DNA of 64,000 bases from Fibrella arboris (GTDB lineage: Bacteria; Bacteroidota; Bacteroidia; Cytophagales; Spirosomataceae), in contig NZ_JBGGWE010000007.1 of the NCBI RefSeq assembly GCF_041321095.1, positions 1 to 64,000 of the forward strand, in the 5' to 3' direction. Below, in pieces: positions 44,431 to 53,229 of the stretch (position 1 is the stretch's first letter; each line of letters begins with the position of its first letter). The notes under the pieces are model-generated. The model did not search any database. It was not told where the DNA came from and saw only the letters and a list, made by a program, of their open reading frames with translations. Both the position numbers and the translations under genes were made by a program.

Positions 44431-46803
44431 ATGCTGCATTCCTACCTGACCCTTGCGCTCCGTTCCCTGTGGCGCAACAAAGTGTATACGTTGCTGAACG
44501 TCAGTGGTATAGCTATCGGCCTGGCAGCTGTGACTTTGATCTATTGGCAAGTCAGTCAGATCAATAGCTTCGATAGCCAACACCCCCACGCCGACCGCCT
44601 GTATCGCCTGAGCGAAACCCTGCCGCCGAATCATGAACCGGGTTCGTCTACGGTCACGCCGCTACTGCCCACGCTGCTGCGCGAAAGTCCGGCCGTTGAA
44701 ACGGGCACGCGGCTGGTCAGCTGGCAAACTAACTGGATAACGTACCTGAACCGCGATGAGCAGCAGGCGATCTTCCACGCCGATACCAGCGTGTTTTCCG
44801 TTTTTCATTTTCCGCTCAAGCTTGGTAATCCCCGAACGGCCCTGGCCGAGCCCACTGCAATGGTGATTTCGGAGAAAGTGGCCGACAAGCTGTTTCCCGG
44901 CGAAAATCCGATGGACAAAACCGTTACGCTCGATAATGGCCGCGCCTATGTGATTCGTGGGGTCATAGGGCCGCGCCCAGCCAATTCGGCCATTCATGCC
45001 GAGGTCTTGATCCCGTTTGCCGATCGGCTGGCCACAAACCAGCCCGCTACCGAGAACTGGTACAACGGCAATTGCCAAACGTATGTGCGGCTTCGACCAG
45101 ACGCTGACCCATCGGTATTCGAGCAGTCGATGAAGGCGTTTGTAGCAACGCATTACGCCGGTGAAGGCCGTAACCGGAAGCTGACCCTGCTGCCCGTTCG
45201 CCAATTGCTTCGGAAAGACGCGGGTGCGTTGCTGACGGTCATTATCTACGGTCTGGTATTCATTGCAGCCTTTATCCTGCTCATCGTTGCCATCAACTTC
45301 CTGAACCTATCATCGGCGCTGTCGCTGGCCCGTTCGGGCGAGGTGGCTTTACGCACAACGCTGGGTGCCGGGGCTGGTCAGATTCTGAGCCAGTTTGTGC
45401 TGGAAGCCGTATTGGTCGCCGCTGTCGGGGCACTGCTGGGTACGTTGCTGCTCAAGGCGCTGCTTCCCGTCTACATCGATTTTTTCGACATTGATACCAT
45501 GTTCTCGCCGCAGCTACCACTGAGCACCAGTCTATTTCTGGTGGGTGTCGTATTGGTGCTGGGTACGTTGGCAGGCTGGTTACCGGGCCGTTATCTGACG
45601 CGCCAGAAAGTGGTTACGGCCTTGCAGGGAAAGACAACTGTAGGCAACCGTACCCGGTTCCGGTCGATGCTCGTGGTGGTGCAATTCACGCTGGCTACCA
45701 TCATGATCGCCTGCACCGGGGTAATGATCACGCAAAACGCCTTTATCAAGGGTCAGCAAACCGGGTTCAGGCAGGATGATATCGTGGTGGTAGACCTGGA
45801 TCGGGCGTACCGACATTCCACCAGTGCCGAACTCGCCGTTGATAACCTGATTGGCCGACTACGGCAAAATCCGGCGGTGCTGGATCTGAGCGCCACGGCA
45901 ACTGTTCCGGGTAAATACTGGCTGAACAAGAACACGTATACAGACCTGACCGTTAACCGGGATGTGCTGTTTGAGCAGCAGGCCGTGGATGAAACGTTTC
46001 TGTCTACGTTTGGCATATCCCTCCTTGCGGGCCGTTCGCTGCTGGCGGCCGACACGGCCGCTAACAACGTGGTGATCAACGAAACTGGGGCCAAAACGCT
46101 GGGTTATAAAACCGTAGGCGAAGCGGTTGGTAAAGTGCTTAAACCGCACGGTGGCGGTAGCCCGTTCATGATCGTGGGTGTCTTTCGCGATTATTACAAG
46201 CGGGGTGTACACCATGCTATAGAACCCATGCTTTTCTGGTCTAGCGGTCCGGCTCGCTTACGAAACAATAACTGGCTTAGCGTTCGGGTAAAACCCGGAA
46301 CAGCCCCCGCGCTGCTGGCTGATCTGGAGCGACAGTTTCAGGCCATACCAGCCCGGAAACCATTCAGGTACGTGTATCTGAGCGACGACTATAACCAGGT
46401 GTACACCGTGATGGCGCAGTCGCAGGTATTCCTGACGGGTATGGCTCTGATCACGGTCTTGCTGGCCTGTGCGGGCATTTTCGGGTTGTCACTGTTCAGT
46501 ATCCGGCAACGTACCCGCGAAATCGGCCTTCGAAAGGTACTGGGCGCGAGTGTAGGCAGTATAGTCTGGCTGCTGTCGCAACGAACGGTGCGTCTGGTGG
46601 GCATCGCCGTGGTGATTGCTAGTCCGATGGCCTGGTGGATGATGAATCAGTGGCTCAATACCTTTGTGCTACACATCGCTTTCCCATGGTGGGTAATGGC
46701 CTGCTCAGGTACGTTGGCGCTGGTGGTGGCTATGCTGACGGTATCTTCCCAAAGCATCCGCGCTGCCATTGCCAACCCCGTTGATAGTCTGCGGAGTGAG
46801 TGA
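44431..46803 (+). CDS. P14: MacB/FtsX-type ABC permease, diverged first half (790 aa)
   Basis: Starts MLHSYLTLALRSLWRNKVY. The first FtsX motif is degenerate (SGEVALRTTLGAGAGQI), the second is TREIGLRKVLGASVGSI; the end is NPVDSLRSE. It shares LACAGIFGLSLF with P9 and no other paralog. The last 53 bases are identical to those of P12. It is the only long permease with no activator site or sigma-54 element nearby: a divergent minus-strand gene begins 46 bases upstream, and no clear promoter was seen in that gap. Confidence 0.92.
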   Translation: MLHSYLTLALRSLWRNKVYTLLNVSGIAIGLAAVTLIYWQVSQINSFDSQHPHADRLYRLSETLPPNHEPGSSTVTPLLPTLLRESPAVETGTRLVSWQTNWITYLNRDEQQAIFHADTSVFSVFHFPLKLGNPRTALAEPTAMVISEKVADKLFPGENPMDKTVTLDNGRAYVIRGVIGPRPANSAIHAEVLIPFADRLATNQPATENWYNGNCQTYVRLRPDADPSVFEQSMKAFVATHYAGEGRNRKLTLLPVRQLLRKDAGALLTVIIYGLVFIAAFILLIVAINFLNLSSALSLARSGEVALRTTLGAGAGQILSQFVLEAVLVAAVGALLGTLLLKALLPVYIDFFDIDTMFSPQLPLSTSLFLVGVVLVLGTLAGWLPGRYLTRQKVVTALQGKTTVGNRTRFRSMLVVVQFTLATIMIACTGVMITQNAFIKGQQTGFRQDDIVVVDLDRAYRHSTSAELAVDNLIGRLRQNPAVLDLSATATVPGKYWLNKNTYTDLTVNRDVLFEQQAVDETFLSTFGISLLAGRSLLAADTAANNVVINETGAKTLGYKTVGEAVGKVLKPHGGGSPFMIVGVFRDYYKRGVHHAIEPMLFWSSGPARLRNNNWLSVRVKPGTAPALLADLERQFQAIPARKPFRYVYLSDDYNQVYTVMAQSQVFLTGMALITVLLACAGIFGLSLFSIRQRTREIGLRKVLGASVGSIVWLLSQRTVRLVGIAVVIASPMAWWMMNQWLNTFVLHIAFPWWVMACSGTLALVVAMLTVSSQSIRAAIANPVDSLRSE
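46749..46801 (+). repeat. 53-bp identical segment, copy 2 (end of P14)
   Basis: Base-for-base copy of 41320-41372. The identity stops at the stop codon region: P12 continues GAGTAAGG while P14 continues GAGTGATAG. Confidence 0.9.
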
Positions 46804-46873
46804 TAGAGCGGCATCACGGTATAGCATAGACCTCTGTTACGTTGAACAGTATAATTCCCCTACAGGAAGCGAG

Positions 46874-47323
46874 ATGACTGAACAGGTATTCGATTTCAGA
46901 GTTATTGTTGCAAAACCCGTTGCCGGTGCCGTGTATGGCGTGCAAAAAGGAAGCGGGAATGCCTATGAAACGCTACAAAAACAGACCGCTAATTCCGGTG
47001 ACCTCCGCTTTGATAGCGCTCTTCCCGCAAAGAGAGACAAAGAAGGCAATCTGGTTTTGTGCGGGCCTCTTTGTCAGGGACCGCCGCATGGACGATTCCT
47101 GTATCTGGACATTGGAAGCTACGCCGGCCAGGAAAATGCCCCTTTCAGTGGACGCCTCAAAGTGCCGCTTCCCAGGATTCCTGACGAGTTTAGGGAAAAG
47201 GTAGTTGGCGAACGTGTCTTTGTCGCTACCATTTACGGCACCAGTGAAAAGACCGGTCGCCCGGTCGGAGGAACGGCTAAACCAGTTGATGGCTGGAAGG
47301 TTGAAACACCAGGCCAGTCCTAG
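46874..47323 (+). CDS. DUF5990-like protein (149 aa)
   Basis: The start is the ATG at 46874, preceded by AGGAAGCGAG, one of the few purine-rich leaders in this window. The protein reads MTEQVFDFRVIVAKPVAGAV, then GVQKGSGNAYETLQKQ, then GPLCQGPPHGRFLYLDIGSY. The phrase GVQ-G-G followed by LxGPxxxGPPxxRFxYL is typical of the DUF5990 family. There is no signal peptide or membrane helix. Function unknown. It lies 70 bases after P14 in the same direction. Confidence 0.7.
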   Translation: MTEQVFDFRVIVAKPVAGAVYGVQKGSGNAYETLQKQTANSGDLRFDSALPAKRDKEGNLVLCGPLCQGPPHGRFLYLDIGSYAGQENAPFSGRLKVPLPRIPDEFREKVVGERVFVATIYGTSEKTGRPVGGTAKPVDGWKVETPGQS

Positions 47324-47398
47324 CTACAGCATACATGGCAGACGTTAACAGGTTGGTAGCTCATTCAGTCGTGTCATTCGTACGACATCAGGTTGATT

Positions 47399-47812
47399 AT
47401 GCACAAGATTGCTGACATACAACGGTTCATCGCCAATAAAACGGGAGCGGACATCAGCAAAGTGAGCGCAGACTGTGACATCGAGAGGGATCTGGGTTGC
47501 ACAGGCGACGATTTTCACGGGCTCATGCAGGACTATTCGTCTGTGTTTCAAGTCGATATGAGCAGCTATTTATGGTATTTTCACACCGGGGAAGAAGGCC
47601 AGAACTTTGGCGCTGCTTTTTTCAAATCACCACCTAGTCGAGTTGACCACATAGCGGTAACGCCTCAACTGTTAGTTGATGTTGCGAACAAAGGTCATTG
47701 GGACATTAGTTACCCACCACATAAGATGCCCAAAAGGCGATATGACATCCTGGTCAATCAGCTGTTAGTTGGGGTGTTCATCTGCCTTATCCTGTACAGA
47801 TGCACCCGCTGA
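47399..47812 (+). CDS. DUF1493-like protein
   Basis: The ATG at 47399 is preferred over a TTG six bases upstream. The protein starts MHKIADIQRFIANKTGADIS, continues CDIERDLGCTGDDFHGLMQD, and has a FQVDMSSYLWYFHTGEE segment. This matches DUF1493, a family with an acyl-carrier-protein-like fold. A C-terminal hydrophobic stretch (LVGVFICLILYRC) suggests a membrane anchor. Function unknown. Confidence 0.65.
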   Translation: MHKIADIQRFIANKTGADISKVSADCDIERDLGCTGDDFHGLMQDYSSVFQVDMSSYLWYFHTGEEGQNFGAAFFKSPPSRVDHIAVTPQLLVDVANKGHWDISYPPHKMPKRRYDILVNQLLVGVFICLILYRCTR

Positions 47813-47853
47813 TAGTCGAAGATGTTTGCTGCTTGTTTCGCGGCTATCTTCTG

Positions 47854-48600
47854 CTACACATAGATCATCTTGCGGGTCATGCCACCATCGACCACGAAGT
47901 TCTGGCCGGTGATGAAATCGTTGGCGTCGTCGAGCAGGAACAGGATCATCCGGGCGATGTCGTCGGGGCGACCAACCCGGCCGGCGGGGTGCTGGTTATG
48001 GTCGGCAGGGCGTAGTTTTTCAGGAGTAGGATGCCCTTTTTTGAGGCCCGACACGTCGATCCAGCCGGGGCTGATGCAGTTGGCACGTACCTGCGGGCCG
48101 AGGCTCATGGCCAGCGAGTGGGTCAGCGCAAAAATACCGCCTTTACTGGCCGAATACCCAAACGTATCGGGCTCTGACTGGAACGCCCGCGTTGAGCACA
48201 GGCTGATGATGGTGCCGTGTTGTTTGCGGAGGTGCGGCGCGGCATACTTGGCGCAGAGGAACATACCCGTCAGATTTACGCCAATGGCCCGGCTCCACTC
48301 GTCGGCTGTCAGTTCGTCGATGGATTTCTCCTGCATGATGGCTGCATTGTTGACCAGCGCATCAATGCGCCCAAACTGCTTTACTGTCTGTTTCATCGCC
48401 TGCCTCACGGACTGTTCGTCCGATACGTCGCAGGAAAGAAATTGAGCATTAGGATGCACAGGCCCCAGTTCTGTCTGAGCTTCGGCAAGCGCTTCAGCAT
48501 CGGCCTCCCAGAGCGAGACAGCATAGTTGTGGTTAAGCAGGAATTCTGCCGTAGCCCGGCCAATGCCCTGGCCAGCGCCGGTAATAATCACAGTGTTCAT
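47854..48600 (-). CDS. SDR-family oxidoreductase
   Basis: A classical 248-residue short-chain dehydrogenase/reductase. The coenzyme motif TGAGQGIG is at 7-14, NNAA is near 84-87, and the active site is Tyr149 and Lys153 (YSASK) with a serine near 136. An acidic residue after the second strand (WEAD, near 31-34) suggests NAD+ rather than NADP+. Substrate cannot be told from sequence. It is convergent with the DUF1493-like gene. Confidence 0.9.
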   Translation of the reverse strand: MNTVIITGAGQGIGRATAEFLLNHNYAVSLWEADAEALAEAQTELGPVHPNAQFLSCDVSDEQSVRQAMKQTVKQFGRIDALVNNAAIMQEKSIDELTADEWSRAIGVNLTGMFLCAKYAAPHLRKQHGTIISLCSTRAFQSEPDTFGYSASKGGIFALTHSLAMSLGPQVRANCISPGWIDVSGLKKGHPTPEKLRPADHNQHPAGRVGRPDDIARMILFLLDDANDFITGQNFVVDGGMTRKMIYV

Positions 48601-48622
48601 GATCGATAAACCCAGTTGCTAC

Positions 48623-48659
48623 CGTACCTGACCGGCAACTTAGCTACCGGTCAGGTACG
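48623..48659. terminator. Hairpin built from inverted CGTACCTG motifs
   Basis: Bases 48623-48635 and 48647-48659 form a perfect 13-bp stem, CGTACCTGACCGG with its complement, and an 11-base loop. The right arm contains AGGTACGT, the octamer over-represented across the window. It lies upstream of the SDR gene (minus strand) and ahead of the P15 control region, so a terminator or attenuator role is only a guess. Confidence 0.6.
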
Positions 48660-48712
48660 TTGCCGGCACGCCAATAGGGCCTCCTTCGCCCCCTTATAGA
48701 CTTAACATCACC

Positions 48713-48806
48713 GGACAGCCGTCGTCCGGTTTCGGACAGGGATAGGGGCCAATAGTGGGTAGAATAGGCTTAAAAGGCTTTTTTTAGCAGTTGGCATGGC
48801 TCTTGA
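48713..48806 (+). promoter_or_regulatory. Upstream activator site and sigma-54 promoter for P15
   Basis: GGACA (48713-48717), N5, CGTCC (48723-48727), N6, GGACA (48734-48738), then 53 bases to TGGCAT-N5-TTGA (48792-48806). Predicted start of transcription near 48817, which fixes the P15 start at ATG 48842 rather than an in-frame TTG inside the promoter at 48791. Confidence 0.82.
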
Positions 48807-48841
48807 CCAGCCGTATGTACCTACTAAACAGGCCTTTTGCT

Positions 48842-51304
48842 ATGTTTCACCATTACCTTATCATCGCTTTACGAAGCCTGCGCAAAAACCGGGCTTTTAC
48901 CCTCATCAACATTGTTGGGTTGGGTCTCGGCATTGCCGCCTTTGGTCTTATATGGGAGTACATCGCTTTTGAGCGAAGTGTAAATCAATTTCACCAAAAG
49001 CTGCCCAACCTTTACCGGGTATTGCTGGAAGGTAAATCGGGCGAAACCGGTGAGTTTGGGCCGGCGGCACTAGCCCCGGATGCACAGGATGCCTTTCCCG
49101 AAATCGAGGCTGTTTGTCGGCTGATAACGGGAGCGGCGCAGGCTATTGTCAGCGTACCACAACGTGTAGCACAGGCCAACGGTGAGGCAAAAACGTTTCG
49201 CGAAGCCAACGTAGCGATGGCGGATGGTAGCTTTTTTTCGATGTTCACGTTTCCGTTGGTGAGCGGTAACCCGGCAAGTCTGAAACAGCCTAATACGGTG
49301 TTCCTGTCGGAAAGTACAGCCCGTCGGTATTTCGACAGCCAGCCAGCGGTGGGTAAAACGATTACCGTGAATGGCCAGTTTGGGCAGCAGCTTTATACAG
49401 TCGGGGGCGTATATGCCGATATGCCCGAGAATTCGGATATCCGGTTCGATCTGCTCTACTCGCTGGCGACGCTGGCTAATCCGGCCAACTTAAACGGAAA
49501 CGGCTGGGCTAGCCTCACCAGCTACAACAGTAATTTTCTGCAGGCCAGCCTGCAACTCAAACCTGGTACTGATGCCGATGCGCTGGCTCGTAAACTGACG
49601 ACCTTTTACCGCGCCAAAAAACCAGATGAAAGCACCACGACGGTGCGCCTGCAAGCCGCTAAGTACAGCCACCTTGGCCAATCGCTGGATGATCCGTTCG
49701 TGACGGTGGGTAGTCTGGCATTCGTGTACCTGCTCAGTGCCCTGGCGTTGTTGATCGTGCTGATTGCCTGGTTGAACTACATTAACTTAAGCACGGCCAC
49801 AGCCCTTACCCGCGCCAAAGAGGTGGGCGTCAGAAAAGTGATAGGCGCCACGCAAAGCCAGCTGGTTGGCCAGTTGTTAGGCGAATCGATACTGATCAAT
49901 GCGCTTGGGTTATTGCTTGGCCTGCTGCTGATCGGTTTGGTGCAGCCCGTATTCAACCAGTTTGTGGGTAAACAGCTTAGCATAGGTACGTTGCTGGTTG
50001 GGCGCCCCGGCGAACTGGGCCTTTGGTGTTGGGGACTACTGGCCTTGCTGACCGGATCGCTGGTATCGGGTTGCTACGTGGCCTACGCACTCACACGTAC
50101 GCGGTCGGTAGATATAATGCGGGCGGGCGTCGGCAGCCACGGGCGGGCTACCTGGCTGCGCCAGTCGCTGGTGGTGGTGCAGTTTGGCATTGCCCTGGTA
50201 TTGATCGTGGCCACTGTCGTCATGTTTCAGCAGGTTCAGTTTCTGCGCAATAGACCATTGGGGCTCACTATGGATCGTTTAGTGACGATAAAAGGGCCGG
50301 AAGTAGGCAAACAGCAGGCCGATTTCGTCTCGCGCCGAACAGCCTTCCAGCAGCAGGTGGCGCAGTTATCGTATGTGGAGGCGCTATGCAATACCGGAAG
50401 CGTGCCGGGCAACTGGTACAATTTTACCTCAGCCGGTATTACGCGCCAGAACCCGACACCCGATGAAGCAAAGCGGTCGTACAACATGGTTTTTGCCGAT
50501 GATCACTTTCTGCCCACGTTCGGGATCAGGTTGCTGGCGGGTCAGAATTTTACGCGGGCACAAACAGAAGTCGATTACGAAAAAGGGGGAGCCATTATCC
50601 TGAACGAGCGCGCTGCCCAGGATATGGGCTTTACATCGGCCAGCGATGCCATTGGTAAAGCTGTGTTATGGGGAAGCGCCTTTGAGGTGGTAGGCGTGGT
50701 AAATAACTACAGGCATCAGTCGCCGAAAACGCCGGTCGAGCCCGTCATCATCATTCCACGTACCTACAACGGATACCTCACCGTGCGCCTTGCGCCGGGG
50801 AACGTACCTGAACACCTGGCCGAACTGGAAAAGCTATATAAAGCCAGCTACCCTGGTAATCCGTTCGATTACTTCTTTGTTGAGCAGAAATACAATGAAC
50901 AATACCAGGCCGAGCAGCAGTACGGGCAGCTGTTCAGTGTAGCGGCAGGCCTGGCTGTTTTTATTGCCTGCCTGGGTCTTTTCGGCCTGGCGGCCTTTAC
51001 GGCACAGCGTCGTACCAAAGAGATTGGCGTTCGGAAAGTACTGGGAGCGAGTGTGGCCAGCATTGTGGCGTTATTATCGGGAGATTTCCTGAAACTGGTT
51101 GGGGCTGCCTTTGTACTGGCCGTTCCGCTCGCCTGGTGGGCAATGGACCGGTGGTTGCAGGATTTTGCAGAAAAAACACCGCTGCACTGGTGGCTATTTG
51201 CGGGCGCAGGTACGTTAGTAGCGCTTGTTGCGCTGATAACGGTTTCTTTCCAAAGCATCCGTGCTGCGCTGGCCGATCCGGTGACCAGCCTGCGTGCAGA
51301 ATGA
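48842..51304 (+). CDS. P15: MacB/FtsX-type ABC permease (820 aa)
   Basis: Starts MFHHYLIIALRSLRKNRAF. Motifs: AKEVGVRKVIGATQSQL and TKEIGVRKVLGASVASI; the end is DPVTSLRAE, with Asp replacing the usual Asn before PV. The box after helix 1, AFERSVNQFHQKLPNLYRV, has lost the ELSYDRFH form. The end of the first bundle reads SGCYVAYALTRTRSVDIMRA, without the GxYPA motif kept by nearly all others. It stands alone behind its own sigma-54 promoter. Confidence 0.92.
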   Translation: MFHHYLIIALRSLRKNRAFTLINIVGLGLGIAAFGLIWEYIAFERSVNQFHQKLPNLYRVLLEGKSGETGEFGPAALAPDAQDAFPEIEAVCRLITGAAQAIVSVPQRVAQANGEAKTFREANVAMADGSFFSMFTFPLVSGNPASLKQPNTVFLSESTARRYFDSQPAVGKTITVNGQFGQQLYTVGGVYADMPENSDIRFDLLYSLATLANPANLNGNGWASLTSYNSNFLQASLQLKPGTDADALARKLTTFYRAKKPDESTTTVRLQAAKYSHLGQSLDDPFVTVGSLAFVYLLSALALLIVLIAWLNYINLSTATALTRAKEVGVRKVIGATQSQLVGQLLGESILINALGLLLGLLLIGLVQPVFNQFVGKQLSIGTLLVGRPGELGLWCWGLLALLTGSLVSGCYVAYALTRTRSVDIMRAGVGSHGRATWLRQSLVVVQFGIALVLIVATVVMFQQVQFLRNRPLGLTMDRLVTIKGPEVGKQQADFVSRRTAFQQQVAQLSYVEALCNTGSVPGNWYNFTSAGITRQNPTPDEAKRSYNMVFADDHFLPTFGIRLLAGQNFTRAQTEVDYEKGGAIILNERAAQDMGFTSASDAIGKAVLWGSAFEVVGVVNNYRHQSPKTPVEPVIIIPRTYNGYLTVRLAPGNVPEHLAELEKLYKASYPGNPFDYFFVEQKYNEQYQAEQQYGQLFSVAAGLAVFIACLGLFGLAAFTAQRRTKEIGVRKVLGASVASIVALLSGDFLKLVGAAFVLAVPLAWWAMDRWLQDFAEKTPLHWWLFAGAGTLVALVALITVSFQSIRAALADPVTSLRAE

Positions 51305-51546
51305 TTTTGGCCGACGTATAAACGGATAAGCGGAAGGATGGGTCATGGTCGGGAGGGTAGACAGTATCTTTATGTTTATATAAGGTCGGTATTGTCTACA
51401 GGCATAAGAGAGATGAACGATTAGCCGGTATCAGTAAAAGCTGATAAGGCGGCCTAAAATCCGTATTTATCTGGCTGGTGTTGAAATCCCTCTGTGTATA
51501 ATTGCCGTATCTTTACCGGCAACCTCCGTAACTAACTTACTATCTC

Positions 51547-53103
51547 ATGGCTTCTCTGCTCCATGCGCCGCCCCCGGCGTTTCCGGTGCTGTCGTCATTA
51601 TCGACTGAAAATCAGACCGATTTACTCCGGGCTATAGTTGAACATACCGCTTCGGCTAATTCGTTGTGGGCGCCCGTCTGGAATGATGAAGGCGCACTGA
51701 TTGATTTCCGTTATCTGTACGTTAATCCGGCGGCGGCTCGTTACCTCAACCATTCCAACGAAGAATTGGCTGGTCGGTTGGTCAGTGAATTTAATCAGGA
51801 GTTTCATGAGTCAGGGCATTGCAAACTATTCGCAGACGTATACACGACTGGTGTAGCCTTTCGTCAGGAGATGCTTCATCCGACGGTACATCGCTGGCTC
51901 GACATGTCGGTGTCGCGGGTGGGTGATGCCCTGCTCATGTCGTTCAATGATATCCATGATCGCTATGAGGCTACGCTTCGTTCGCAGGAACAGGCCGAGT
52001 TGTTGCAACGGGTAGTAGACCATTCTCCCTCCGGGCTGATGCTGCTGGAAGCCGTTCGGGATGCCAATAAGCAGGTTGTTGATTTTGTTTATTTGCTGAC
52101 CAACAACCTCAATGCGAAAATGATGGGGCTCACGGTAGCTCAAATGAATGGTCAACTGGTCTCGTCGCTGTTCCCCGGCTACCAGACCCTGGATTTATTC
52201 AATACGCTGGTTCACGTAACAGAAACGGGGGAAACCATCGAAAACACGTTCGTTTATGACCGTTATGGCGTGAAAGGGACCTTCGATGGGTATTACATTC
52301 AGCAGGGCGATGGCGTACTGTTTACCTTCACTAACGTAACCCGTTTAGCCGAACAGCAGCAGCAGCTAACCCAGATGAACCGGGATTTGCTGCATTCGAA
52401 CGAGAGCCTGCAACAGTTTGCCTATATCGCCAGTCACGATCTGCAGGAGCCGCTGCGTAAGGTGCAGTCATTCAGTAAGATGTTGGGTGAACAATACGCC
52501 GAGCAACTGGAAGGGACGGGCCTGGATATGCTTACGCGGGTGCAGTCGTCGGCCCGGCGAATGTCGGAACTGATTCGTGATCTGCTCAACTACGCTCGCC
52601 TGACGACTGAAAAAGAGCCGATGGTAGCGGTTGATCTGAATGCAATCATTAATGAAGCCCTTATCGATCTGGACCTACGCATTCAGGAAACCCAGCCAAC
52701 GATCCAGATCGATGCCTTGCCGACCGTGCATGGGCGGGCCGTGCAACTTCGTCAGTTGTTCCACAACCTGTTGGGGAATGCGCTGAAATTTCAGCCGCCG
52801 GGCCAGCAGCCAATGGTTGCCGTTACCTGCCAGCTCGCTGATTCGGCAACACTACCCGCCGACCTGCCTGCTCGACGTACCTACTGGCAAATCGACGTTC
52901 GGGATAACGGTATTGGTTTTCATCAGCAGTATACCGACCGTATTTTCGAGGTTTTTCAGCGGCTACATGGCAAAAACAAGTACGCTGGTACCGGCGTAGG
53001 GCTGGCCGTTTGCCGACGGGTAGCCCAAACGCATGGTGGCAATATAGCTGCCACCAGTAAGCTGGGCGAAGGGGCTACATTTACTGTTTACCTCCCTAAA
53101 TAG
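51547..53103 (+). CDS. PAS-domain sensor histidine kinase, cytoplasmic
   Basis: The 518-residue protein has two PAS-like regions at about 28-140 and 152-265, a short coiled coil near 266-290, and the phosphoacceptor motif SHDLQEPLRK with His297. An ATPase domain follows, with HNLLGNALKF (N box), DVRDNGIGF (G1) and GTGVGLAVCRR (G2). No membrane helix is present. No response regulator is adjacent. It lies between P15 and P16, but whether it signals to the sigma-54 regulon is unknown. The 242-base gap before it holds no gene. Confidence 0.9.
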   Translation: MASLLHAPPPAFPVLSSLSTENQTDLLRAIVEHTASANSLWAPVWNDEGALIDFRYLYVNPAAARYLNHSNEELAGRLVSEFNQEFHESGHCKLFADVYTTGVAFRQEMLHPTVHRWLDMSVSRVGDALLMSFNDIHDRYEATLRSQEQAELLQRVVDHSPSGLMLLEAVRDANKQVVDFVYLLTNNLNAKMMGLTVAQMNGQLVSSLFPGYQTLDLFNTLVHVTETGETIENTFVYDRYGVKGTFDGYYIQQGDGVLFTFTNVTRLAEQQQQLTQMNRDLLHSNESLQQFAYIASHDLQEPLRKVQSFSKMLGEQYAEQLEGTGLDMLTRVQSSARRMSELIRDLLNYARLTTEKEPMVAVDLNAIINEALIDLDLRIQETQPTIQIDALPTVHGRAVQLRQLFHNLLGNALKFQPPGQQPMVAVTCQLADSATLPADLPARRTYWQIDVRDNGIGFHQQYTDRIFEVFQRLHGKNKYAGTGVGLAVCRRVAQTHGGNIAATSKLGEGATFTVYLPK

Positions 53104-53112
53104 GGCCGTTTC

Positions 53113-53197
53113 TGACCGGGCGCTGTCCGCTTCTGGACATTTATTGGGCAGGGAACCGTTGATATACAGATGTTTGCTTAATTGGCTGTTTTTTTGT
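53113..53197 (+). promoter_or_regulatory. Upstream activator site and sigma-54 promoter for P16
   Basis: TGTCC (53124-53128), N6, GGACA (53135-53139); a weak third half-site, TGACC, lies at 53113-53117. TGGCTG-N5-TTGT is at 53183-53197, 43 bases after the activator site, one helical turn less than in the other clear cases. Transcription would start near 53208, so the P16 start is ATG 53230. Confidence 0.78.
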
Positions 53198-53229
53198 GGA
53201 TAAACCGGCATAAAACTACATCAACGTCT

